64,000 nt of DNA from Centroberyx gerrardi. Its lineage: Eukaryota; Chordata; Actinopteri; Beryciformes; Berycidae. This document shows, piece after piece, positions 51,090-62,100 of the stretch (its first letter is position 1; each line of letters starts with the position of its first letter). The notes below the pieces were generated by a model. The model was not told the origin of the DNA. It saw nothing but the letters and a program-made list of their open reading frames with translations, and did no database searches. The stretch covers positions 11,072,176 through 11,136,175 of the forward strand of contig NC_136016.1 of NCBI RefSeq assembly GCF_048128805.1, written 5' to 3'. Made by a program: the position numbers and the translations under genes.

Positions 51090-54000
51090 TCAAGTTGATG
51101 TTACAGGAGAACTGGTCCTGGTAATATGCATCAACGTCACATGAGCGAAATCGCTGATGCTCGTCCGCGAGATTCCTGTGATGTGGCTCAGCTCTTCCAC
51201 CACCTGTCATACATGAAAAGAAACAGAAAGCTGACATCAACACAAGCGAACACTACGGCTTGGACGGCATAAAATGCATTCATGACAGATTATCTTTATA
51301 CACTAAGTTTAGAGATAAGCTTGAATATAATGATATAGCAGGTCTGCAACGCTGAACTTCAAACGCTGTGAGAAAATAAGGCTTATGAAGTCATGCTAAT
51401 GTGAACGTAATGTAAACACAATGTGAAAAGTTAGAAAGTCATGAGTGTTTCACCTGTTCCCATTGGCTGATATTCAGGATGTACGTGGCCACAGCGATGA
51501 CACCAACACCAAGAAGCATGCAGTCTTCAGTCACTGTGACAAACTTCTCTCTGGTTTTTATATTGAGTTAATGCAGGCTAATTATTTGACCCACCAATAG
51601 CTTCATCATGTCATGTGTAATAGTGAGTCCTCAATCCTAATTGAATGTGCGTCACAGGAAGAAAAATAATTGCACAAGACAAAATCTGAAACCAATGCAA
51701 CACAGTTCTCGATACCAGGACATTTTTCTAGTCCACTCATGTGCCAAACATTAGCAAATGCAGCCTTTCAGAAAGATTAAAGGATAAAATTACCTCTGTT
51801 CCCTGGATGGGCTGAGGCACTGAGTGGTGGCCATTAACAAGGAGTCGTAGATGGCAGTCCTCTGCAGGCAAGTGAACTGGAGAACATGGAGGCACAGATG
51901 ATGCAGGCGTTCCACAGGGACGGATGACTCATTGTGTCCTAGAAAAGTCAAGTCACCCTTTTCAAAGTTAGTAAAGTTGTTAAATGAATATGATTGGATT
52001 ATCGTCACAGCACCCATTCCGATTTGCAATGAAAATGAGTTTGTATATGATGACTTACCAAGCACCTCCAGAAGTATTTCCACATATGTCAGAGGGTTGG
52101 AGACATTTAGTCTGAATTCAAGCCGCTTCAAGACCATCAGCTCTGACTCCAGGAGAGTCTGCTTGGAAACTCTGTGGCCCATTGAGTGAAGAAAGTGCAC
52201 AGCAGTATTGTTGTCGATAATCTTACAAAAAAAAGGCAAAACATGATATAAAGATTAGCTTATTTTGGAGCGCAGGATGTTGAAAGTTAGTGGATTGTAG
52301 GTGTCTCAAAACTTACATTATTGTGCAAAGACAGTTTGCTGGCAAGTTGCACACAGGAGAAGACAACCAGGGGGAATTTCTCCCTCAGCTTTTCAAAAAC
52401 AAGATCCTCATAATTTCTTGGTTGATTAGCAGCTGCACCTTGAGGTGTGGGTGTGGTGAACAAATCTTCAAGGTGCTTGATCATGAACCTGGGGGAGATA
52501 GTCGTTCACATAAAGGCTTACTAAACCAATCAAATAGAGTTTAACAATGGCAAGGCATATTGTGCTGCTCCTTCATACCTTTCAACTAATTCAGCGGCAT
52601 GGTATCCAACCAGTGGATCAAGTCTCAACTCTTCAGTTATCAGGAAGATGTATTCTGAGGAAGACCAGAAAGGTTACACAGGATCAGCAAGAGCAGAGCA
52701 CAAAACAAGAAACTCCCTGTCTGTGTGGCGGTATGAGCTTAGAGAGGCGAGATGTTACATCTGTATCTCTGGCTGAATTGTTAGAGACAAAGTTGACAAC
52801 AGTCCCACACCATAATCAGATCATTTACAATAAATATTTGCTGAAAGGAAAATCTGCTCTGGTTAGATATGAATAGGAATTTTATATCATGCATACTGTA
52901 ACATACCGCAGTATATTGATCATGTTTGGGCAATCGAATGTAAATTGATATAGGGAGAGATTTCATATTGGTCAATGGATTTGACATAAAAGAAATTAGA
53001 TATGAGCCTTAATGCTCCAGGGTATATATTGGCTTTTAGAGAGGCTTTAGGTGCAAATGTCATCAGTGGGGTGAGTTTTACATGAGCATGCAGAATCTCA
53101 AAGAGCACATAACAGATATTACTGGCTACTCGTACCCATTTATGAGCTTCATGCAGGGATGCTAATTCAACACATTTAGACCTCATAGGCAAAGAAAAGC
53201 TATATTTAGCATCACATATTGGGGATACAAATCTTCCTTTAGGTGAGCAGAAAAAAGAACACATAGGTCTAGGTGGTCCAACTAAGCGTCGAATATGAAG
53301 GGAAAATCATTCAATCGTATGGTGAATAGTATTTATTTAAAATTTAGATTCTATTTTCATTGTACCAATTTCTGGCCGGAATAACAGCTGAGACCTGTGC
53401 AAGTAAAACATGCAGCACTGAATCACAAACATGGTGGGATATTAACACCACCCACCAGCCAAACGCTGGCAACATTTTATTGTGATGGGCCATTTTTTAT
53501 GTTGACCAGTCAATTTGGCAGAAAACCAAGTATTATTTGGAGGTTTGTCTTTATTCAAGTCAAGCTGTATGGTGAAACAGTGAGTGGCAGGTGATTTTAA
53601 GAATCAATCAGCCACTGTGGTCAGTGGATGAAAAAGTTTCCTGTCCTGATCACAAATGCCCCAATATATGCTGTTCAGCCAAACATTGTATGTATTTTAA
53701 TAAAGACACACAGCAACATATCTCAATTTAAGTGTTTGACAGTTATGGAGGCACCAGCCCACTAATGGAGAAGTGTGATGAAGACACAGGCACCACTACT
53801 AACAGAGGTATGCTCATGAATTTATTCAAATAACTTTTTGTCTAGCAGTTATGTGAACTAGAAGGAAGCATATGTTTGTAGATGAAAAGTAATTCACACT
53901 GCTTTCATCTGCTCCTTGTCTCTGGCAGGTTTTTGTCTGTTGTGGAGGCTCCTTTGCTTCTGTAGCCTTAGTTTCCATGTCTCCATCCCCTACAGCTAAG

Positions 54001-55147
54001 AGACCGGTTCCATTCAGGAGTCTATACTGACTCTTGGCCTCCATATGTCAAGGCTCACAAGTCCAAGTGTACAAAGAAAACCGACTTCAACAACAGACTG
54101 AGGACAAGGCAAGGTGGAGTTCAGCAAGTCATCCAGAGACATTACAGGCTCCTCCCTGAAGATAAACTTAGAGGCAGTGTATTCATGACCGCAGTGCATC
54201 CCTGCTGAAAGAAATATGACAGCATGTCAACAAAATTAATGAATAGCTGTAAGCCAAGATAAGCTGTAAGCCCAGCTAAGATATCACATAGGTAATATGA
54301 GTGTAAATAAATAAGTGCCATATAATAAGATACAGCTTCACACTGACACAGTTTAAAGGACTGATCTAGCTCACAGTGAACTTTCACTGCATAATTACAG
54401 GAAGCTAATATAATTAAAAAAAACATTATTAGTCTGTGGTGGGAAGGCTTTTATTCCCAAAATACTTTTCATCAGTGTGTTTATCTAAGAAAATTATTGC
54501 CATTTTAAAATTAACATTAAGAACATTATGAAATAAGTCTTACCTGGGTGCATCACTCTACATTTGTGCCTTGGAGAGAGGTTGAAATTCTGAATTGTAT
54601 CTCTTATGGGTTTTGTTTTTGTATTAAGTTGGGAAAGCAATGTGTTGTTTCTTCAATTAATAAGTGACGCCAGATGAAAATTTTAAGTCTGTATGCATTT
54701 GTCCATCAAGCTCTACATTGTATAACCCCCACGCCCAGCAAAACTTTGGTCTTTAAAACATGGTAACAAATGTAATATATCCAAATTAATAAAATAGCAT
54801 GCCCCATTTCAACAAAATAAGATGGTAGATAATTATGACAACATCCATATTTTATTGCTATCCCGTATCTGAGACGTTGGTTTATCTCACTCTGTTTTTG
54901 TCTAGCCGGATCAATTAAAATGTTCTTGGTAAATAGGATAAGCTATCAACGGTCAAACTAGCTTTCTAACATACTTACCAATCAGTTTTTTATGTTTGAA
55001 GTCTCCGCTACATTTTGATAGACCGTTGAGTTTGTCTTTGTTTCTTTTGTTGAGATTAATAAGAAAGTCTGATAATAGCTCAAAGGAGGCTTCCCGAAAC
55101 TTGAAAGTTGTACTTTGTCTTGAAGAACGTAGAAATCTCTTCGCCAT
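51090..55147 (-). CDS. cntd1: Cyclin N-terminal domain-containing protein 1 (CNTD1), 7 exons
   Basis: Exons on the minus strand are 55147-54979, 52654-52579, 52488-52317, 52221-52059, 51938-51794, 51550-51454 and 51203-51090. All junctions are GT-AG and in phase, giving 311 residues (human 330). The text matches vertebrate CNTD1: EYIFLITEELRLDPLVGYHA, FSCVQLASKLSLHNN, TLLESELMVLKRLEFRLN, then NPLTYVEILLEVLG, then DCMLLGVGVIAVATYIL and VVEELSHITGIS. The cyclin-box fold covers roughly residues 60-190. The ATG at 55147 was chosen; a GTG two codons upstream in the same frame is not a credible start. CNTD1 acts in meiotic prophase to mature MutL-gamma crossover sites (with PRR19 and CDK2 in mouse). 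Intron 1 is 2.3 kb, large relative to the others, and carries the odd frames at 52920-53264 and 54204-54015. The gene diverges from coa3, as in human. Confidence 0.92.
52920..53264 (-). other. Unidentified 114-codon open frame in cntd1 intron 1
   Basis: The minus-strand frame stays open for 114 codons and uses a mixed amino-acid composition (for example SLHEAHKWVRVASNICYVLF) rather than a low-complexity one. I do not recognise it. It has no clear splice sites and no ribosomal context. It could be a fragment of a dead mobile element or chance. It is not proposed as a functional gene. Confidence 0.2.
54015..54589 (-). other. Possible unannotated exon pair in cntd1 intron 1 (glyoxalase-II-like motif)
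   Basis: On the minus strand, 54589-54544 is bounded by a CAG acceptor and a CAG/GTAAGA donor. The segment from 54204 or 54201 follows a good acceptor (ATTTCTTTCAG). Joined at 54201, the frame reads LSPRHKCRVMHPGMHCGHEY, then TASKF, and stays open to a stop at about 54015. The CGHEYT motif followed by S and EP at similar spacing recalls hydroxyacylglutathione hydrolase (HAGH), but the next residues do not. No part of CNTD1 is known to look like this. It may be an alternative exon pair, a fragment of another gene, or coincidence. Confidence 0.25.
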
Positions 55148-55610
55148 TTTCACTGACTAAAGTTAGCATTCATGATATAGCAAAAAAGCTCAGCTAAGTT
55201 AAACTACAACTGACTGTGTTAACGACAAAGTATTTGTCCACTTTTATCAACACCTGATATAAAATATATTAGGAAAACAAAATTTTTGAATTGTGTCAAA
55301 ATAGCTAAGTTATATTTTCCTGAAGATGGCGGTATTGCAGCAGTTTCAACCCAACCCTAGCTTTCAACCGATACTTAGTAGGAACCAATTCGCCATGGGG
55401 ACTCATTACGATGTTGCACAATTTTGTTTTGCTCGCACACAACATCCTGTGGTTGGTTGCGCTCGCTGCGCTCGACGCATACTCGATCTAACAACGCATT
55501 GATAGACTATTCGACGCACAGCTTGCCGTTACCAATTTAGTAGATCGTTTATAACCCAGCTGCACGTACCTCTTAGAAACTGAAACAACCTTGCATGCCT
55601 GACAGCAGAA
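55148..55610. promoter_or_regulatory. Divergent (bidirectional) promoter of cntd1 and coa3
   Basis: The two start codons lie 463 bp apart, head to head, the same arrangement as human CNTD1/COA3. The interval contains AAGATGGCGG (55323-55332), which matches the YY1 consensus common in housekeeping and mitochondrial-gene promoters. It also has CCAAT boxes near 55385 and 55534 and a CpG-rich stretch at about 55425-55520. No TATA box is evident. Which elements serve which gene cannot be told from sequence. Confidence 0.65.
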
Positions 55611-56393
55611 ATGGCTGACAAGACGCCACCGAAGTCCGATGCTCCGTTTGCAACAAGGATAGACCCAACGAAAGAGGGTCTTTCTAGAGAGCAAATGCAC
55701 TATATGAGACAAGTGGAGCTTGAACAGTGGAAGAAGAAAACACAGAAACTGAGGACACGGAATGTTGTAACGGGACTCGCTATTGGAGCCATTGTAATGG
55801 GTATCTGTATCCTTGCCAAGCGCACTAACGTCAACACACACAAGGTGAACTATGTAACGTTAGCATAGCTTGCTAATGTTAGTCAGTCAAACAGGGGCTT
55901 GATAGCACAATGTAAAGTCTGACGTTAATTTACCTCTGTAGTTTGCGTATGCTTTTCTAGACTGTGGTGTCAATAAGTCATTTGAAAGGTTAACACCTGT
56001 CATCGGTAGAGAGTCCCATTCATTGCTAGCAAGTTGGTGATGTGAGGCTGGTGTAGCGATCAGGAAAAGAGGTTTAGCGTAAGTTAATAGAAACCTGACG
56101 ATTCTTTATACACTAGAAACCATACCTGATAATGAGCAACTACCCCATTTACACTGTTACATAGTTGAAGTTAGCAAGTTAGGTTGAGCTCTACAGTCAG
56201 TATCTCCCTGCATGATGCCCTTCCTTCACTGCTTTTGATGCGCTCCTCGCTTCGATATGTTTGTTTGCCTTGACTGTTTGCTCTCCTAGATGGCTACACA
56301 TTTTACTCAGTCTCCCAGGAGCGAATCATGGACGAGCTAGATGAGCAGGCCAAGCTTGCAAGGATGCAGGGGCCAAAGACTGGTGCCAACTGA
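55611..56393 (+). CDS. coa3: Cytochrome c oxidase assembly factor 3 (COA3/CCDC56), 2 exons
   Basis: The exons are 55611-55806 and 56290-56393, giving 99 residues (human 106). The first exon ends ATC T before GTATCC, and the second begins AT GGC TAC, restoring IYGYTFYSVSQER, which matches the human protein almost exactly at this point. Reading through the donor gives a false extension, so the 85-codon open frame on its own is not the product. The N-terminal matrix segment carries the conserved RIDPTKEGLSREQMHYMRQ. The single membrane helix spans about residues 51-73 (VVTGLAIGAIVMGIYGYTFY), followed by an acidic/basic helical tail in the intermembrane space. COA3 is an inner-membrane protein of the MITRAC complex that binds newly made COX1 and couples its translation to complex IV assembly. 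Confidence 0.96.
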
Positions 56394-57030
56394 GATGGAT
56401 GCGCCCTGCTGGACCGTGTGTCTCCCCCTGAAACCTCCTGCACTTGACACTGAGATGGGACTCATGTGGACACTACTTCATATTCCACGGCTGGCCACTG
56501 TGTCGCATGTTGAGGCAGCGCTGGACTTTGTCTTGTCTTGATTGTAAAGGGTAATTGTGTGGTTCTGTTGCTGACTTAGAACTAAAAGTGTCTTGATTAT
56601 GATTAAACTTTCCTGTCAATAGAGAGGGCTGATCCACCTCAACATGACCTGTTTGCAATACGTGCTTGGTGATGATTTTTCCTGCAGCCACCTAGCCCAG
56701 AGGCCCTGTAAAATAATCACTATCATAACAATTCTCAGACAAGTGCACCCTGACCATCTGTTGTACATATGAGGTGAATATACTAAATCTCAGTCAATAA
56801 TATTAAATCTACAGTGGCCTTGAACACCAGTGAAGCTGCTCCAATGACACACAGATCAACCAATTTAAACTATTTAATGCAGATAAAGTGAAGATTTGTA
56901 CAAAACAAATGTGTTTTCTTTTTCTTTTTTTTAACAACATAATAAATGATATCCCAATGTAGGTTATGTGAAATGCATTTTTGCAAGAATTAGACACTGG
57001 GCGAGACAGTAAAGACAATAAAAAGCAGTG
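56394..57030 (+). terminator. coa3: coa3 3' UTR with polyadenylation signals
   Basis: Two AATAAA hexamers follow the stop codon on the plus strand, at 56941-56946 and 57017-57022. An ATTAAA occurs nearer, at about 56590. No further coding exon is visible. The 3' UTR therefore probably spans about 200-640 bases. Confidence 0.5.
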
Positions 57031-59150
57031 TAATTATAATTGCATTTATTAATTTTGTCAAAATATGATTTATGCAGCCTGATCTAGCCACCAAATCTTG
57101 AGAGTAAAAATATAAAATAAGACATTGCAAGGGAAAGGCACAGATTCAGCATGGCAGGACAGCAGCTTTGGAAAGCAATACAATTATATATTTACATTCA
57201 AAATTTTGAACTGCAATTAGTTTTCTTTGAATATATTATGTACTATGGAAATCTTAAATGAGTTCATCTGCCAGAAAATTCAGTGTGTGTAGTGACTACT
57301 GTATAAGGCAATGGCTATGGGTTCACAGCTTGGACTGATTTCTGTATCCAGCAATAGACCGGTTAATTTAAACTTGTGGGAGGGTAGATCATTCATGTAA
57401 GTATAAATATACATTTGATCCAATAAGAAATATGGTTATAAAACATAAAATTGAAGAATATTCTCTAGCTCCCTTATGAAAAAGAACAGAGGAAACGCTA
57501 CCCATACAGGAGATATACCAGGTCTTCCTCAAGTGAACACATGAACACAGTTTTATCCACAAACATGATCTGTGTAAATGACTGAGGACTAAAGTAGAAG
57601 TTACTAAAGTGCAGAAGGTGCTTGATCTATGCAACAGGCAACACATATCTGATTTTGCTCGAGCAAGAATTACGGTCACCAAAATATTTAGTTTACTCAT
57701 AACCTGTAAACATCATCTATAAATGCATTCTAATATATACACATTTACAATCAACAGGAAAGCCAGTAGTCTAAAACCTAGGTGGATTTCTTCATGACTA
57801 ATCAACACTATGAAAGCCTCTGTGACTCTTCTTTTTACCAGCTATAATATTTGAAAATGGATTTGCGAAGCTCCCTAAGCTAAAAACTTCTCTTTTGCAG
57901 CACTTTACTAAATCTCTTCCCATTCAATATTTTTTGGGGGGGGGGGAAGTTTTGCAAAGAGAGTTTTTCTGCTGGAGGAAGCTACTTGTCAATTGAGTAG
58001 TAATCAAACGGTTATAACTGTTTTATAGCTCATTTTTTTCTCTGTGAACAAGCATTGCTAACATCTGTGTTGATGGCTATTCTATCTCCTCATTGTACTA
58101 TTGTGCTGCTATCCTACTGATTTACAGAAGCATTGGCCCTGGAAATCCTATTCACTACACTGAAAATGTCAGAACTACAGTCAAACCTCTCTAGTTTGAA
58201 CCTAGAGAATGTAGGTCACTCTGTCAGGTGAAGTGTCAAAATGACTAAAGAACATTATGTGCTAGGGCATAATGTTTTCCAAATGCATGTTTGGATAAAC
58301 CAGGTTCTATTACACTGTACAACAATGCATCTAGACTGCTCTTGTCAGCCTCTGGAAGGCAGTAATGACAGCTACACTAATAAGAGTATATTCACTGTGC
58401 AGTCAGCAGGTGCTGAGACATCATTAACACACTACAGCAAATAAGTTGTGAGATCATCTGAAATATTTTCATCTGTATATGACAACTGTCAGTAAAAGTG
58501 TCAGAGTCTCGTTGTGGTTCACATTACTGTGCTCAGATAGATAGATAAATGGCAGCGAGTCAGACAAGCAGGAAAACAATTTCTATCATTATCATTCTGG
58601 ATCAAAGTCATAGTATCTGGTGCTGTAGCCTGAAAGGCCACGGCTCCACGGCACTTTGTACCATCACTTGATGCTTTATGCGGAAAAGCTTGCTCAGAGA
58701 AAACATTTGCAGCGAACTGTGTTGTGACGTTTTGCAGTACTGTGGCATCCTGGACTGAGGTGGTTTCATTGTGAACCGTTGGGTCGGACAGCCATTTCTT
58801 GGGAGTTTATTTACATTAGGACAAAAAGAACTGAATCAATTTTTAGTAGAATGCGACCCAGATTGGCAGGTATTCTCTGCTTCACCTGCAATGAAATCAC
58901 CAGATCTGAGTGACATCGGGTTGAAAATCAGATGTTAATCCTGTGTAAATCCAGCCTTATGGATGACAGTGTATATATTTTGAGGTAAATGACCACTGGC
59001 AGAACCTTGGGACCACTGGCAGGGGGAAGCGGTTTGCTCCTTGGGGTGCCAGTGAAAGGGTTAAAGCGTTCCTCCTACAGGATGGGTTTGACCACTGCAG
59101 TCACACATGATGAGGTAGTCCAGATATACAGCTTGCTTGGCTGAAGTTTC
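57031..59150 (-). other. Region between coa3 and the wnk4 stop: wnk4 3' UTR and intergenic
   Basis: No coding exon found. Minus-strand AATAAA hexamers lie at 58811-58806 (about 340 bases after the wnk4 stop) and near 57049-57044 (about 2.1 kb after it); either could end the wnk4 transcript. A run of ten G lies near 57937. The rest looks like unique AT-rich sequence. Confidence 0.5.
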
Positions 59151-62100
59151 TTACTGGTGAGGTGAAGGGGAAAAAGGAAAACAATTAAAACGATGTGTTT
59201 TCTGAAGAATGATGGTAATATGAAGCTGTCTCATGGCATATTTGGATTCAGTTTATGTTCATGCATGAGAAGCACACTCACCATTCTACTAATGTCAGTA
59301 GCAAAGGTGACCCCTTTGCTAGGTTTTTCCTGGGAGCTGCTGCTGCTGCCTCCAAGGGAATTTCTCCTAATGATGCCTAGGAAAATAAACACAGTACACT
59401 GATGAATCAAATGCACACATACATACTGTATATACATAAATATCACTGACAAATAACTAAACGGGCAGTAACAAAGCAAGTGACAATGTAGTTAAAATGC
59501 ACACGCTGTATACACAAAAGGTTGGTACATTTAGATAAAATCCAAAATCAGAAAGGAAGGTTGAAGGTTTATGTCCCTTACCTTGGAGTGGCAGTATGTC
59601 CAAGCGCTGGAGACTGTTCCTGCGGGACGAGGGGAAGCCGCTGCCCTTGGACAGGCGGCGCTGTCGACTGGACAGCATAGCAGCAGGAGAGACGATGCCC
59701 GGAGGGGGAACCTTCCCCATCCGCTCATACAGCTCCTCAATCTCTCTCTTTTGGGCAGCCTGCAGGGTCTGCACCTCCACCAGGTGTCTGACAGGAGACA
59801 AAACAGAGGATATGTAAGGGGAGAACAGACTAACGTTGCTTTGAGAAGTCAATGAAACAAGGCTCCCATGGGCCTTGAAAATCATTTAAAGTTTGTGGAT
59901 TAAAAATTAAATTTTTTGAGAACACTTCACATCCTGAGGAAAACCTTATGATGGATATTTGTGTTTATAAAGGAGCAGTGTTAAGTTTTAAAATGAATGA
60001 TTTCACCTTGATTGCTTGACTTGAGAAGATCATGAGTAGAAAATGAGTCCTCTATGATGTCTATTTTTGACTCATTACTCTCTTAAAAGTAATTGAAAAG
60101 TGCTTGAATTTGAGGTCCAAGTGAGTGTGGGAGCCCTAAAAATTCATAACTTTCCATGGCTCTTCTTCAGTATATTCAACCTCATCTAAATGACTACTTC
60201 AAAATCTCCTGATGAAACCACTTGTTTTGCTCTCTTCAACTACAGAAACAGTCTTGTCCTCTATTTTCTATTAATACATACTTGTTTAGTTGTTCACTGT
60301 CTTTTGGATGTCTTCAATGGTGTCACTTACTTCTCTCTGAGTTCCTGAAGCTCCTCCAGCATGTCGTCATCGTCACTGTCCGAGTCATCGCTGCTCAGGT
60401 AGGGAGTGTTACGGCTGTAAGTCATCATCCATAAATGGTGCAGGGCGTTGCTGTACTGCGGGCTGCCTGCCCCTCCGTCCCACAGCCTCCCCTCCATCTC
60501 AGCAGCCGTCACTGAGAGCCCGCTGTCTGCAGACGTTCCCATCAGGCTGAGGCTGCACGCCCTCCTCCGACTCCTCCTCCTTGTTCTTGGTCGGTCCTCA
60601 GCCCCTTCTTTCTCCCCCTCTTCTTCCTCCTCCTCCTCCTCCTCCTCCTCCTCTTCCTCTTCTTCTTCTTCTTCTTCTCTGTCCTGCAGCTGCTGCTCCT
60701 GGTTCCCAGCCCACCCTGTCTGACTGTCCTGGTCCTGGAGGGGCCCTGTGGAGCCTCTGTGGGGGTTGGGGTGAGGAGGGGACATGGTGAGGGAGGTGCC
60801 CAGGCTGGTCTCAGACTCGCCCTGCTCCTCTGTGCTGCTCTCTGAGGAGGTGCTGCTGCTGCCTACTGACTGGGGCCTGGTGGGTGCAGCACCTCCTGGC
60901 ACAGGGGGCACTGGGATCTCCATGCTGGGTGTCACCTGGAAGCGCCCAACAGTCACCGGCGCAGACTGGACTTCTGTAGGGTAGAGAAACAAAGAGGTGC
61001 AAATAAATATAAATGCTGTTATGTAGTGGTTTCGTCCATTGTGACTGCATCAGGATGGACTTCTGCATCCTCGTCAACTTTTGTTATTAATTTTTATTTG
61101 ACTAGTTCCATGCATGTACATCATCTAATTAAGTATCGCAATGCATTTGTAAAATATCTTATTTTTACAGGAAACCTGCAATATTGGTTAACATCAGAGC
61201 TAGTCAGTAGTAGTATCTCCCTCCTGAAACTTTAAGAGCCCTGCAACCAACAGCGAGTTGGAAATGATGAGTTCTAACACATAGACAGGCAATTTATATA
61301 CGTGTGATAGCACTGAAATCAGAGTGGCAACACAGTGGCAACTGTTCTCTAATCTGATCAGACCTGATTGATCAACAGAACAGAGCCCCACTCATTTCTG
61401 ACCGCTTGGGTGTGATAAAAGACAAATTATGTTTACTAACAACAGACTTGTAGGAGTGTGTGTCCTATTTCCTGAAATAACAATTTCCCTGTCCAGCAGT
61501 ATATCCTCTATAGAGCCTTTATTTATGGCAATAATAATTGACAATAGTAATGGATTGGATTATGAACCGTCACAAACAATCAAGTGACAAAACATTAAAA
61601 TCCTGCAGTGCTTCAGTCTGCCCACTAAGTGTCCCTCTCACAGCAGACATTGGGAGCGGCTGGCTGTGTACCAGTTTATCCCGGCGCCCACTGAAACAGA
61701 GGGAACTCTGTTGAGTGTGGGCTTCTGACACGGGTATAAATACTGACAGGTGTGGATATGGGGGGAGAGGCCTATAACGAGCGTGGCCGCTTTCTGATTG
61801 GTCGGTGCCGGTGGGTAGGGCCGCAATCACACCTACGTTTGTGTCCCTTATTCAATGGAACATTACATCCAGACTTCTTACGCAATGGCTCCTGAGGCCC
61901 ACTAATAGGTGATAATGTCACCAAACACCAAGGATAAAACAGAGAAGGGGAGAGAAGTGAAAACAACTCAGAAGGCAAATTGGCCATGACAGAGACATCA
62001 GACTGTATTTAGACCTAATACATAATAAAACTGACTTGCATAAGAGAAAAAAACCTTGTAAAGTGTGTGTGCATGCAGGCATGTGTGTGAGTTTGTTTGG

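Noticed and set aside
55147-55153. GTG two codons upstream as the cntd1 start
   Set aside because: A non-AUG start is unlikely, and an in-frame ATG follows two codons later.
55807-55868. Read-through end of the coa3 first exon (CILAKRTNVNTHK)
   Set aside because: The frame restored by the splice at 55806/56290 matches COA3 (IYGYTFYS); the read-through does not.
60448-60790. Poly-serine and proline/leucine-rich plus-strand frames opposite wnk4
   Set aside because: They are antisense shadows of the poly-glutamate coding repeat.
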